A stretch of DNA of 64,000 bases from Isoetes taiwanensis (lineage: Eukaryota > Streptophyta > Lycopodiopsida > Isoetales > Isoetaceae), in contig JAJEKV010000030.1 in assembly GCA_021234155.1 (NCBI GenBank), positions 9,656,390-9,720,389 of the forward strand, in the 5' to 3' direction. The position numbers and the translations under genes were made by a program. The stretch's first letter is position 1, and each line of letters opens with the position of its first letter. The notes beneath the pieces were generated by a model. The model was given only the letters and a program-made list of their open reading frames with translations, searched no databases and was not told the DNA's origin. This document shows positions 24,277 to 35,863 of this stretch, piece by piece.

Positions 24277-26800
24277 ACGGTCCGGGCAGCCTGTTGTTGG
24301 GCAGCCGAGCTGGCACACTTGCCCAAGTCAAATAAGGCCAGGACCTTGCAAGGCCACCTCATTAGAGGGGAGAGTCCGGACCCCAGGAGGCGAGCCCCAA
24401 AAAGTTTCCCGAGGCGCCTTTTCCGGGCCACTTCACGGGGCCGTGACGCTAAAGACCACACTCCCGATCTCTGTTCCCCTATCCGGACCGTTGAATCCTT
24501 CGCTCAAGGGCCCCGCCTCAATAAGGTCCAAAAATCCAACATCCGTCCGTGAGAACTTATCAAACCGCGAAGCGCCCCGCGGCCGACCGTAGAAATCAAA
24601 GTGTTTTGTCGCTCGACATTGCGAGGCTCCTAATGGCGATTCGACTTTGCCACATCGTCCGAGGCCGAATTACCCTAGAGACCAAGTTGCACGGTGGCCA
24701 TTTTGCAAAAGAAAGAAACACTTACGCCCTACGCTGCAAAGATTCGGCCGCCCACCTCCCTAGGCCAATTGACTACGAGTGTGTTGGACATGAGATAGTT
24801 TGACGCTACCTCGAGAAGGGGTGGTCTTTGGCCATGAAACTTGGTCCCCGTGGCAATGTCGACGCTCCGAGTCCATTGGCAGAGTCAATCACGATTCCCG
24901 AGAGGGGAAGGCCCGTCCGTCGCCAGGCCTTCGAGAGGACTTTTGGGGCAAGCCGCCCTAAGGTTTTAGGGTCCGCGGTTTCCCAAGCCAACACCCCCCA
25001 CGCCAAGACACGGCGCAAGGTCCTAGTCGACCGACAAGGATAGAGCCTCCCAAACGTAAACCCTATGAGTTGCCGTGTTCCCAGCGGGGTTTGCGCTTTT
25101 GGGTGCCGAAGTTTTGGTCCTTTGCACTTGGGACTTGGCCGATAAGATGCAGTTGAGAACGCTGAAGCAAGGGGAACTGACGGAATGGAGTTTGATCTGT
25201 ACTCTCCCGCTGTGGCGCTTAGAAGTAAAGGGCGCCTTTTGCAAAGAGCAAGACATTCATAAATTCGTAATTAATGCATAGTATGGAATTAAATTCTGAT
25301 TTTTTGTCACCGGGCTTCCTAAGTCATCGCCAACATACAAAGCCGCCAAAATTTCCTGACAAGGTTTAGATCAAAGTGTTTGCATTAGAACGGTCCGGGC
25401 AGCCCGTTGTTGGGCAGCCGAGCCGCACACTTGCCCAAGTCAAATAAGGCCAGGACCTTGCAAGGCCACCTCATTAGAGGGGAGAGTCCTGACCCCGTGA
25501 GGCGAGCCCCAAAAAGTTTCCCCGAGGCAGCCTTTCCTCGGCAAATACCCACGGGGGCCGTGACGCTAAAGACCACACTCCCGGATCTCTGCCCCTATCC
25601 CACCGCTGAATCCTTCGCTCAAGGGCCCCGTCCTCGATAAGGTCCAAAAATCCAACATCCGGCCCGCGGAGAACTTATCAAACCGCTGGCATCCCGCGGT
25701 CGAATCGCGGTAGAAAACCAAAGTGTTTTGTCGTCGACATTATGGAGGTTCCGAATGGCGATTCGACTTCGCTACATCGTCCGAGGCCGAATTACCCTAG
25801 AGACCAAGTTGCACGGCCCGTTTTGCAAAAAGAAAGAAACACTTACGCCTCTACGCTAAAAGATTCGATAGCCACCTCCTAGGCCAATTGACTATGAGTG
25901 TGTTGGACATGAGATAGTTTGACGCCACCTCGAGAAGGGGTGGTCTTTGGCCATGAAACTTGGTCCCCGTGGCAATGTCGACGCTCCGAGTCCATTGGCG
26001 AGCCGAATCACGATTCCCGAGAAGGGAAGTTGCCCGTCCGTCGCCGTGGCCTTCGAGAGGACTTTGGGGCAAGCCGCTCCCGGATGGTTTTTAGGGTCCG
26101 TGGTTCAAGGCCAACACCCCCTCTACGCCAAGACACCTACGCAAAGGTCCTAGTCGACCGACAAGGATAGAGCCTCCAAACGTAAAACCCTATGAGCTGC
26201 CGTGTTCTAGCAGTGGTTTGCGCTTTTGGGTGCCGAAGTTTTGGTCCTTTGCACTTGGGACTTGGCCGATAAGATGCGCTTGAGAACGCTGAAGCAAGGG
26301 AAACCGGAATGGAGTTTGATCTGTACTCCTCCCGCAGGCGCTTAGAAGTAAAGGGTAGCTTTTGCAAGAGCAAGACATTCATAAATTCGTAATTAATGCA
26401 TAGTACGGAATTAAATTCTGATTTTTTGTCACAGAGGCTTCCTAAGTCATCGCCAACATACAGCCAGTTTTCAAAATTTTTGGACAAGGTTTAGATCAAA
26501 GTGTTTGCATTAGAACGGTCCGGCAAATGTTGTTGGGCACCGAGCCGCACACTTGCCCAAGTCAAACAAGGCCGACCTTGCAAGGCCACCTCATTAGAGG
26601 GGAGAGTCCTAACCCCCGTGAGGCGAGCCCCAAAAGTTTCCCCGAGGCGCCTTTCCTCGGCAGCCCCACGGGGCCGTGACGCTAAAGACCACACTCCCGA
26701 TCTCTGCCCCTATCCGGACCGCTGAATCCTTCGCTCAAGGGGCCTCGCTCGATAAGGGCCAAAAATCCAACATCCATCCGAGAGAACTTATCAAACCGCC
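24277..26800. repeat. ~1.1-kb tandem repeat array, right part
   Basis: Continuation of the array after the inner CACTA. The anchor TTCATAAATTCGTAATTAAT recurs at 25,256 and 26,378 (spacing 1,122 bp). The array breaks off near 26,800 within a unit. Together with the left part there are about five full units plus partial ones. Confidence 0.9.
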
Positions 26801-26999
26801 ACCCCAGCTCAAACATGCCACCCCTGTGCTCAAACATTCGTAAGTAGTAGCAATAGAAGATTGGTTAAATCCGTAATGTGATTTTGATCGATATATGGCT
26901 CCTGAATGTCCAAATTAGCATAAGGACAAACTTTCATGACCATCGATGAAAAAAAAAAGGCACCAAAAATTAAAAAGTGTTAGACGCCGCTATAACAAA

Positions 27000-27160
27000 A
27001 TATCGTTACGGACACGCCGCATGCGACGTTAAACCATATATATTTTTTGAATGATATACGATTTTGAAATCGTATATACGATTTCAAAATCGTGATATAC
27101 GATTAAAATTACGTCAAGATGCGACGCCGCGACGCCGCATGCGACGCCGCGGTGTTTTTT
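27000..27160. repeat. GCGACG repeats around an AT-rich palindromic run
   Basis: GACGCCGC and GCATGCGACG motifs flank a stretch where ATACGATTTTGAAATCGTAT and related words repeat in both orientations (27,056-27,105). Confidence 0.7.
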
Positions 27161-27329
27161 ACAAATACCCGGGCCGCCTTTTTTCCGGACCATTCCTAGG
27201 CTTCCTTCTATCGACTATTTTGGGCGATCTTCTACGCCACGACCTTGAACGACTTGCAAGCACTCTTTTTAAGGTTAGTAGATCATGCTTTTTGGATTGA
27301 ATGGTTTTTTGATTGAATGATTTAGTGTA

Positions 27330-27720
27330 GATTTCAAATTTTTTTTTATCTCTTTCCTTCTTTTTTTTTCTTCTTGTTTCTCGATTCTTCTTCTTTTTTC
27401 CTTCTTTCCTCATTTCTTTCTTCTTCGATTCTTCCCTTTATTTCACTCTTCCATTCTTCCATTCTTCCATTCTTCTATCTTCTTCCATTTCATTCTCTTA
27501 TTTCTTCCATTCTTCTCTTTCTTCCCCTAATTTCTTTTTTCTCCTCTTTTCCCTTCTCTTCTTTCTCCCACCCTTCTCTTCTTCTTTGATTCATTCATTT
27601 TTTTTCTTTCTTGTTTTACTATTTCTTCATCTTTTTTTTTTTTTTTTTTTTTTTGTTTCTTCTTGATCTTTTTTTCCGTTGTTCTTATTCTTCTAACTCT
27701 TTGTTGCTTTCTATTTCGAT
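27330..27720 (+). repeat. Polypyrimidine tract (C/T-rich, ~390 bp)
   Basis: Almost pure CTTT/CTTC sequence with T-runs; possible non-B DNA. Frames encoding serine, phenylalanine and leucine runs (27,374-27,589) are artefacts of this composition. Confidence 0.85.
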
Positions 27721-27829
27721 TTGGACCCTCGTGATCTTGTTACACACGCCCTTCTTTTGGTAAGTTGATCGACTTGCATTTTTATTTTTATAATTTTAAG
27801 CAAAAGTTAAAAAAAAAAATTGATGGAGT

Positions 27830-28110
27830 GGCTTGTTCAAGGGCACGGGTCTACCCCACCTAGAGTGGGGAGGACCATGTACCCGGGTTCAAGTCCACTT
27901 CACTACGATCATATATTTTTCCTAGGTTAAGGAGTGGCTTGTTCAAGGGCACTACGGCCCACCTAGAGTGGAGAGGGCCACGCACTGTTCAAGTCCACAA
28001 ACCACTTGTTATTTTTAGGTTTAAAATAAAATTGTAGTGGCTTGTTCAAGGGCACTGTAGGGCTCCACTACGAGTGGAGACGCACTGTGTGTTCGGGTCC
28101 AAGTCGACTT
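27830..28110 (+). repeat. Three-copy repeat with tRNA B-box-like words
   Basis: AGTGGCTTGTTCAAGGGCAC starts three successive units at about 27,829, 27,932 and 28,037. Each is followed by a TAGAGTGG-like word and by a word close to GGTTCAAGTCC (27,887 is exact). GGTTCAAGTCC fits the pol III B-box consensus. This may be a tandem tRNA-derived retroposon; a good A box was not seen. Confidence 0.5.
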
Positions 28111-28825
28111 TTCTTGTAATTTTAGGTAGAGGTGGCCAAATCTAGCATATAACCCTAAAGCTGCATGTTAGCCAACTCTAGCTTTTAATCCCACTAATCC
28201 AGATTTGAAGGGGCTCATTTCGATGATGGGGAGCCGCTCAAAAAGAAGGTACATGACCTAGTCATAGTCTTATTTTTATTCTTTTGTTTTGTGTTAATCT
28301 ATCGATTTATAGAAAAGGCAAAGAGTGATTGCAAAATTGAAGTCGAATGCCAAAAAATTGGGAGGCGATTGGTCAAAGGTCCCTAAACCACTTAATCTGG
28401 CCCATAAGGAAGATATCAAGGTATTTGTTATTTGTTGCCATTCGCTCAATTCAAATAAGACATTTAACTTGTCATGTTGTATTCCTTGCAATCGATCACT
28501 TTCGAACGCAAAGGATTCCAAGAAAAACATCCGCCTCTACCTGACCGCCAAGGCAACTTCAAGCAAACGAATCGCCTCACTTGGGTTCGCGGCCAAATAG
28601 ATTCGTAAGTGCTATAAACTCTTAGTTCACGCTAACTTTCAATGTCATTGTCTAATATTGGTCGATTGTTATAGAATTGGCTATACGGGTTTTCCCCTAA
28701 CAGGAACACGAAAAGATAGCCACTACTCGCCTCTTGTATATGATATTGTAACTAACTATTAAAATTCTTTCCTTTTTTAATTTTTTTTTTTTAATTTTTT
28801 TTAATTTTTTTAATTTTTTTTTTTT

Positions 28826-29036
28826 AGTCCACCACGCCGCAGACGCGACGTCATCACGCCGCGACGCGACGCCCGAAATACGCTCGTCATACGACGCCCG
28901 AGCGACGCCGACGTCGCCGATGCGACGACGCCGCATGCGACGGGTCCGCAACGACGCCTCGCGGAGACGCCCGCGACGACGCCGCCGACGCCGCGATAGA
29001 CGCCGCTCGCACGCCGCTATAGACGTCGCTAAATGA
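28826..29036. repeat. Right subterminal GCGACG-rich block
   Basis: CpG-dense repeats of GCGACG, ACGCCGC and GACGTCGC mirroring the left subterminal block of the outer CACTA. Confidence 0.8.
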
Positions 29037-29281
29037 CCCTTTTCTTGTTGTGTATTCTAACACATCGCCTAGAATATGCCACGAATATATCCATGGTTAC
29101 CCTAGCGTTCTAATAAGTCGCCCAGAATATACCACAGAGATAACCATGGTTCTAATACCAATATCTACGACTGTCTCTACAACTTCGAGGTCTTCGGTCC
29201 AATTTCCATGAGCCCAAAAACGCCTTAGACTTGGAAGCCAGAGTGCATCTAAACTCGTTTCCATGTTGTGTCTGACCCAGC

Positions 29282-30090
29282 TTGATGCGTATCTGGTTCA
29301 GGAATAGCCCCGGGCTTCCAAAAAAGGGAGCTACCCTTCTGGACGGCCCTGGCCAGGTTTCTGCCAGTGAGACGGGTTGCACCACCGACAGTAGACTCTC
29401 ATGCACAGGTCGTCAAACAGGCAGACAGACGCCGCCACCTCCTCCATCTCGCACACCACACCGCCCTCGCTGTGAGCAGCCCACACACTCCAGCCAACAA
29501 AGGCCACCCGCCGACAAATGCATGTTGCCCCTCGACTCGCGAGCGCAGGGAGCGTGGTCACGACGCCATAATGTGGTGGTGCACTTCCGTGAGAGGCAGG
29601 GAGAAGATCTCGCCACGATTCAGATGAGATCCTATCTCAATGGCATTCCCGACTGCAGTACAAATTGCTAGAGCGAGCCGCCTTGGGGCTCAAGACGACG
29701 CCTGTTGTCACCTTCACTTGGCGCATATGCGAGCACGGAGGCCATCCCGCTGGGCCGAGTATTAACCGCGGGGATCGCCTGTATGTTGACCCGTGATCTC
29801 ACCCCCGCGCAATGAGTCCCACGGCAAAGAAATCGCCCAGTCGTGGACGTCCGTCGTAGGGCCGCAGGCCTTGTCCGGCATTGTATTTCGTGCCGCAAGG
29901 CCGAGGTAGCCGAGGTACGCGCTTGCCGCCGCTTACCTCGCCGCTGCCGCCGGGCACGGCATTCTCATCAGACCTCCCCTCGCCTCCCGCCAAGCCCGGG
30001 ACGGGCTGCCAGCGCCGCGACACCGCTTCCCCGCAGAATCGGGACAGAGATCATCGAAGGCCCACATCAATGCCAAAGAAATAGGAACTG
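29282..30090 (+). pseudogene. LINE ORF1-like region, broken
   Basis: Overlapping frames in all phases with proline/arginine-rich translations. A C-x2-C pair in the stretch HCISCRKA near 29,880-29,905 may be the remains of a gag-type zinc knuckle. The position directly 5' of the endonuclease is what would be expected of ORF1. No single frame covers the region. Confidence 0.4.
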
Positions 30091-30095
30091 CGCCT

Positions 30096-33000
30096 CTGAT
30101 GGTGTCTTGGAACCGCTTGGCTTCCCCGCGTAAAGGCGAGAGTCTCAACTCTATTGCACCGATATATGGATCTCATTTTCCTCATGGAAACATGGGAGCA
30201 TGCAGGCACGTGACGCTGCACCTCCCAGGCTATCCGCATTTCTGTTCAATGAGTGCACAGGCAAGCGAGGGCATGGCGGGGTTGCCCGCTACTACCGCGG
30301 CAACCTTTGAGGCACTCAGTCTCGCTGCACAAAACAGACAGTATAATCGCTACTTGTGGGTGCGCTGCGGCAAAGATGACAAGGCGACACTCTCCTCATA
30401 GCAAAGATGCTACTTTCCACATGCCGAGAGCAACTTTTATAACACCTATTCAGATGTGGATCGATTGAGCCTTATGTCGATCTATATGATGACATACGCT
30501 AAAGACAAACAAATAAGGTGGTTATGTTGCTTGGCTAATTTTAATGCACGCATTAATGAGCCGAAAGGTGTTCCAAAATTTGAGCCCTCGCGCAGGACGC
30601 CTTTGTACCGACCCCCGGCAGAGGTGGCTTGGTCAAGGATATCGATGACGCCCATATTTCGCGCTATGGCGTGCGCTCTTGCCGCTGTCGGGTAGTATCT
30701 TTGACCCGTTATCTCAGAATGGGTTGGTGCAATGGCCGCCTTCCAAATTTTGACTTGTAGACGTGAGAACCAAGGGGGCGCCCCAAGTAGGTGGATTATC
30801 TCAATAGTTGAGGAACTGGTCAGACTGGTTACTCATTTTTCCATCTGACGCATTACTCGACGGGGAAGTAGACTCCACCACCGCCCCCGCTCATGCATCT
30901 CCCGGGAAGCTCCCCGCACCCACGCCTCAACACACTGGTGCCCCACCAAGGCCTCGACTACGACCGCAGGGGACCTATGCCCACCGCTTGAGCATGATCC
31001 GCGGGACCGCCGCAACTCCCCACACTTCAAGAACAATCGCCACCGACTCACCGCTTCGACGACCGCAGAAAAGATGCTTTGGGAGAGGCCGCCACGGCAA
31101 GCCTCGTGCACCACCACCTTCCCCGCGAACCGATGGTTTGATGATGAGTGTCTGAGCTCAAACGCATTACACTGGGCAAGTCATCGATCCCATCTCTCGC
31201 CTACGCCGCCAAATAATACCGCCTTTCAAGAACAAGAAGGCCGATACCTCGCAGAGCATCAAAGAATCAGATGTTTGGTCTCCCCGACCGCACCCCCAGA
31301 CATTCCGAGAAGGGTCTTGAGCAAGCCCGCATTGTTTCACCGGGAACATCACCTCTGAGCAATGGGTACAAAGATTTGCAATACCAGATGACCCGGCGGG
31401 GCGGCACCAACCCTCCACGATAGGCATGGCTCGGGTTATCACAGAGGGGATGTCATCATGGGCCTACAAATACCTAGCTAATGGGAAGGCAGCCATTTAG
31501 ATGGCATGCAGCAGAGCTTCAAATGGGTCGGGTCCACCGGTGCCTCGCTTCACGGCAGATTGTTCAATAAAGCATTGGCGAAGGCTTCCCACGAATGGAC
31601 CACTAGTAGAGTAGTGCCCATATACAAAGCGTGGGACCCTCAATGTCCGCCAACTACCGCACTATTATGGTCAGCTCTCTCTTTGCAAAACCGCTATCGG
31701 GCATCCTTGAGCAAATGTACCGACAATATGGGCGAGGGAAACGGAGGTGCGAAAGCCTACACGTGCGTTTTTTCGCCCGCATATTCCACCATTGATCATA
31801 TCTTCTCTGCTCAATTACTGATTGAAGATAGCAGAAATCGCCGCGCAACCCTCCGTGACCGTTGTTTCGCGGATTTTGCAAAGGCATTCGACACGCACTC
31901 GCAATAAGCTATGGGACAGGATTGGCGCAGCCGGGGACCCCCTCGACTTGCGTATCGCAAAGATATAGGGTCAGACGAGGCATGCTCGTGCCGTATCACA
32001 TCAGCAGCCACAAACCGGTGACCAAGAGGCATTGAGTGCGCCAGGTTGCCCCCTCTCCCCACACTCTTTGGCCTCTACATTGATCGGGCTTGGAAGATTG
32101 GCTCTCGAGCATGGAGGTGCGGGCGCACATATCATGCATCACACAATCCGCAACTCATATATGCCGACGATGTCAACCTCATGGCCTATACTCCGTGAGG
32201 ACATGCAACGCCACCGGATGCTCTTGACACTTTTTGCCAATTCACTGGCATGCAAGTTAACTTGGCCAAAACTAGGGTGTCGCTAGTTGCATCATCCCGT
32301 CACACCAAGGCTTCCCACATTCACTTACCAAAAAGGAGGTAGAGGTGGCTCCACCTACAAGTACTTGGGGATTGAGTTCTCAACTACCACCCATTGGGAT
32401 GCTGACTTATCGTTGCGGGTCACCAAGGGTTGAAAGCACTATATGCCATGCGTAACAAATGTACCACAAGGCAGAGTTGTATGCCCGGGGTCACCAAATA
32501 CATTTGTTTCGCCTTGGTTGAGCCGCCCCTTTTGTATGGGGCGGTTTGGGGTCCAAAGATATCCCTCAACACCGAATGACCTCGAGCAGAAAAGTGCGTA
32601 TACCTTCTTGGCACGGGCCCCGGGGTGAAGTCCACAGCCCGCACTCAGATCCTACCCAGAGACAGATTTCTACCCCTTCAACGGGCCGCATTGGAACGCC
32701 ATATCGCTTACTTCCAAAAGGTGGTCGCTATGGTCGATACACGCTTGCCCCGCCTTGCTTTGGCCACGGCAATGGGTCCCCAACGCCTAAATCCTCACTG
32801 AAAGACAAGCGTGCTCGGGTTCTCACGCCGGGTGTGCAAAAACAGATGTGTCCGTCGTGACAAAGAAAGATCGCGAGGCACTTAAACTATACCTTGATGC
32901 TACTTTCCTTCGCAGTCGGGATGCGAGAGGCTCGACACATGTTAAGTCGGGCACACCATCGCCAGCAAGTCAATCCTAGGCTCACAAGAGGCCCACACCA

Positions 33001-33240
33001 AGACATTTGTACACCCAAATACCCATGAAGAAACGCAGCTTATAGCTTCCATTCGCGACGGGGCACATCGCCCGCATTGAAAACAGTATGCTGGGCTCGT
33101 GAAGCACGGAGCAAAGGCTTTGCCGGTGTTGCCACCGTGGCGCCATTGAGGATGAATGTCATGCCCTCCGCACCTGCCAAAGATTTGCCCATATCCGAGA
33201 GCCGATATGTTCGACATTAGTGCCCGGCCAGCCGCTGCAT
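30096..33240 (+). pseudogene. LINE endonuclease-reverse transcriptase, multiply frameshifted
   Basis: It starts with a degenerate VSWN-type endonuclease N-terminus (about 30,099). The words for MDLIFLMETWEHA, also seen in copy 1, follow at 30,165-30,200. The reverse transcriptase active site YADD lies at 32,160-32,171, followed by VNLMAYTP, homologous to VDLLAHTP in copy 1. A zinc-knuckle-like DECHALRTC lies at about 33,152-33,180. Stops and frameshifts separate all of these, so the copy is inactive. Confidence 0.8.
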
Positions 33241-33726
33241 CGCTTATTAGCTACGGCCAAGTTTGTTGGGGTCATACCTCCGTGAGGTTATGGATGCACG
33301 GACTCGCTTGTGTCCTACGGACTGCATTGAACTCCGCCCCATGCAATTGTACCAGCAGCCAAGAGGCTTATTATCGCTAAGGTTTTTCCCTCGAAACCCT
33401 TCTGGGCGGGGTTTTAATCTCACAAGAATATGCTTGTCGCTTCTTTTTGTTTGGGTCCCATAGGCCAATTGGTCTCCGTGGACGCTAAAAACCTATTCTA
33501 TTCTATTCTATTCTATTCTACCGACCTGTTCTTAGGCAAGCTTTGTTGTTGCAGGTTATTCCAACAGAGTCAGGAATTTTGCTTCATGAAAATGAGCCAA
33601 AAAAAACACCCTGACTTGGGCGCACGTGGCTAGGCGAAGTCAGGTCCAGAAGAAGCTGGAAATCCATCCTTACTGGAAAGACATATGATCTCTCCAACAT
33701 TAATTAGACCCCCTAAAGTGGCTCAA

Positions 33727-33770
33727 ATAAGCTTACCCATAGGCCATCTGGCTTCCATGGACTTAAAAAA
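33727..33770 (+). mobile_element. Decayed LINE family B 3' end
   Basis: CCCATAGGCCATCTGGCTTC then CATGGACTTAAAAA aligns to the family 3' UTR end but has no pentanucleotide tail left. Confidence 0.5.
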
Positions 33771-34019
33771 CAACTCACTATTTAATTCAATGCAATTTTT
33801 AATATTCACGAAGGTATCATATTCAACGTAATACATGCCATTCTGAAGCCTTTCTTAGATTTACTCTGCATTAAAAGGATTTAACCCTCATTCCGAAGAT
33901 CTTATCCCTCATTTTGAAGATCTTAAGTTTAAAAAATGCAGAATGCAACCCAAGTTGCTTCCATGTAACAAGAATTCCCTTTTGGGCAACATTGGGAGCG
34001 GGATAATTTTAACCTGGCT

Positions 34020-34425
34020 TGGGGGATCCCGGAGGTGTGATCCCGGAGGATGGGATCCCCACGAGGTAGGATCTGGAGGATGAGATCCCACCTTACTGCA
34101 CAGTAACTGCGCAAAATTCTTGGCCCTTATAGGGAAAATCAGAGCAAATTTTGTGTGGGATTTTCTCCCTCGATCCACTACGGAATCAGATGGGATCAGT
34201 TTATGGCTGATCAAAATCGGGTTGGCAAGAGGAGCAGGTAGTAATAGAGGAGGAAGCAGGGCGAGCGCCGCTACGACAGCCTCTCTCCGATTCGGCAAAA
34301 AAATCGGTTGAAACTGCGCAATAAACCATTAACTGCGCAGTTAACTATGGGATCTCGGAGGAGGGGATCTCGCGTTGGGATCCTGAAGGCGGGGATCCCA
34401 TTTGGTGATCCCGAAGGGTGAAGCT
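34020..34425. repeat. GGATCCC-rich repeats flanking a short interior
   Basis: Words such as GGGATCCCGGAGG and GATCCCGGAGGATGGGATCC recur at 34,022-34,092 and again at 34,350-34,420. AACTGCGCA words lie between (34,107, 34,311, 34,330). The arrangement suggests a small transposon with repeated ends, but I could not fix termini or a target duplication. Confidence 0.45.
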
Positions 34426-34543
34426 ATCCTCAGCCGCAACATTGTGGGTGTGGAAGTCATGCCAACCAGACGAAATACCTTCGTGAAAGTATCACGTATC
34501 GAGTCAGAGCATGTTATTGTGAGCCCTTAAACTTTACGTATAT

Positions 34544-34610
34544 AAGAATGTTGGTTTACCCAGCATTCCTGGCATGCGACACACAGGAATGCTGGTAAAC
34601 CAACATTCTT
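34544..34610. repeat. Small hairpin 1 of the array
   Basis: Arms of 27-28 bp: AAGAATGTTGGTTTACC then CAGCATTCCTG, pairing with CAGGAATGCTG then GTAAACCAACATTCTT. One base is bulged and the loop is about 12 bases. Confidence 0.92.
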
Positions 34611-35356
34611 AAAACGTGAAAGCATGTTAGGCTTCATTCGGTGGGCAGGGAATCTCTCCTAGAATGCAAGTAAATCGGACAACGCTAGGTAAATCAGTTA
34701 GAGTGCAAGTAGATTAGTCAGAATGCTGGGTAGATTAGTCGGAATGCAAGTAGATTGGTCAGAATGCAAGTAGATCAGGCTCAAGACTCAAGACTCATCG
34801 GAATTGAAGAGGCCACCCTATTTTTAGTTGTTGTTTCAGGTAAGGAATTTATGCCACATGGCATGGCGTGCTTGGATCTCGCGGCAGAATGAAGCCTAAC
34901 CTACAGGAATGTGTCAATTCCTGAGATGGAAACAGGGCAATGTGCAAAGCACGGAGCCCTGTTGACATCTCAGGAATGTCAAGTAAATTAACATTAATGT
35001 AACGTGGAGACCAGTTACTTACATTCAGTGCAGGTTCTGAACTTTGGTGAGGTAAACATCGCTGGAATGTAGGTAAGAAGAGCAGAATGTGAGGTAAAGA
35101 GGTAAAGAGGCTGGTATGCAAGTAAATCTTCAGAATCTCTGGTAAATCGCCGGAACAGTGCAAAAGATGATCGCAGAAGAACATCGCAAGCATCAATCAC
35201 ATGCCGTGGAAGAAACTTGCCACGCGGCGAAATATGATTGGGCATCAAAGGCTGAATGCAAGTAACTGGTTTTTACGTCATAATCGTTCCATTTCTACTC
35301 CAACGTGAGTGATTCTTAACAAAGAAGAATGGGATACCAACGTACTTGACGTATAT

Positions 35357-35457
35357 AAGAATGTTGCTTTAGGCAACATTCTGGGATGGAAGCAATGCCG
35401 ACGCCACGAGCGCGGAGGCGCTGTCGACATCCCGCACGTTGCCTAAAGCAACATTTT
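35357..35457. repeat. Small hairpin 3 of the array
   Basis: AAGAATGTTGCTTTAGGCAA pairs with TTGCCTAAAGCAACATTTTT. An inner AGCGC/GCGCT stem caps it at 35,409-35,422. Confidence 0.9.
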
Positions 35458-35753
35458 TATAACGGAAACAGCTTTAGAGGTTGAATTCTCTCGCTCAGAA
35501 AATCCTTTGAAATGTGAAGTAAAAATCTTGAGAAAACAAGTAAATCTTCAAAATCTATGGGTAAATCTTCGAATCTACTGGTAGAGCTCGATCATGAGGT
35601 AAAAATCAGCCTATAAGAAGCCGAGAACGCCGGAGAAGAAGCCGAGAACGCCGAAAAGAAACCTAAAAACATTGTCAACATTCGTGGTTTGAATGTTCGC
35701 CACGCGGCGGGGCGCTATTGGAAGCGGGGCGATTCAACCTAAATCGTTTTTTA

Positions 35754-35863
35754 CGTTATATAGAATGTCAATTACTTGACATTCCTCGAGATGGAAACAG
35801 GCACGAGCGCCGGAGTCCCCGCTGATTATCTCGTGAATGTCAAGTAAATTGACATTACTGTAA
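35754..35863. repeat. Small hairpin 4 of the array
   Basis: GAATGTCAATTACTTGACAT pairs with ATGTCAAGTAAATTGACATT. The outer ends are ACGTTATA and TGTAACGT. Confidence 0.9.

Larger units (their letters stand above)
12870..29052. mobile_element. CACTA-type DNA transposon, 16.2 kb, outer element
   Basis: Left terminus CACAACAAGAGAATGG then ACATTTAGCGACGT. The reverse complement of the right terminus is CACAACAAGAAAAGGG then TCATTTAGCGACGT. This is a 30-bp inverted repeat with three mismatches, of the CAC(T/A)A...GCGACG type common in plant CACTA elements. The 3-bp target duplication is TAT (12,867-12,869 and 29,053-29,055). Both ends carry GCGACG-rich subterminal repeats. No TNP2-like transposase was recognised, so it is probably non-autonomous. 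The interior holds an array of ~1.1-kb repeats, a second CACTA-type element, a pyrimidine tract and a three-copy repeat. Confidence 0.88.
29160..33520 (+). mobile_element. LINE family B, long copy 2, (TTCTA)n tail
   Basis: The most complete copy, about 4.3 kb. It has a GC-rich ORF1 region (about 29,280-30,090), endonuclease (from about 30,100), reverse transcriptase and 3' UTR. The 3' UTR has the stem-loop AAACCCTTCTGGGCGGGGTT, the CCCATAGGCCAATTGGTCTC block and five TTCTA units (33,496-33,520). The 5' boundary is uncertain. Confidence 0.85.
33521..34539. other. Intergenic, repeats only
   Basis: No gene was recognised. It contains a decayed LINE 3'-end word (33,727-33,770) and repeats of GGGATCC-type words (34,020-34,425). 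Confidence 0.5.

Noticed and set aside
27374-27589. 71-codon serine/phenylalanine/leucine-rich open frame, membrane-protein-like
   Set aside because: It is pure polypyrimidine-tract composition with no start context or conservation.
29282-33240. GC-rich frames suggesting bacterial contamination or an inserted bacterial segment
   Set aside because: The region contains LINE endonuclease and YADD reverse transcriptase words and ends in the same 3' UTR and tail as other copies in the window.
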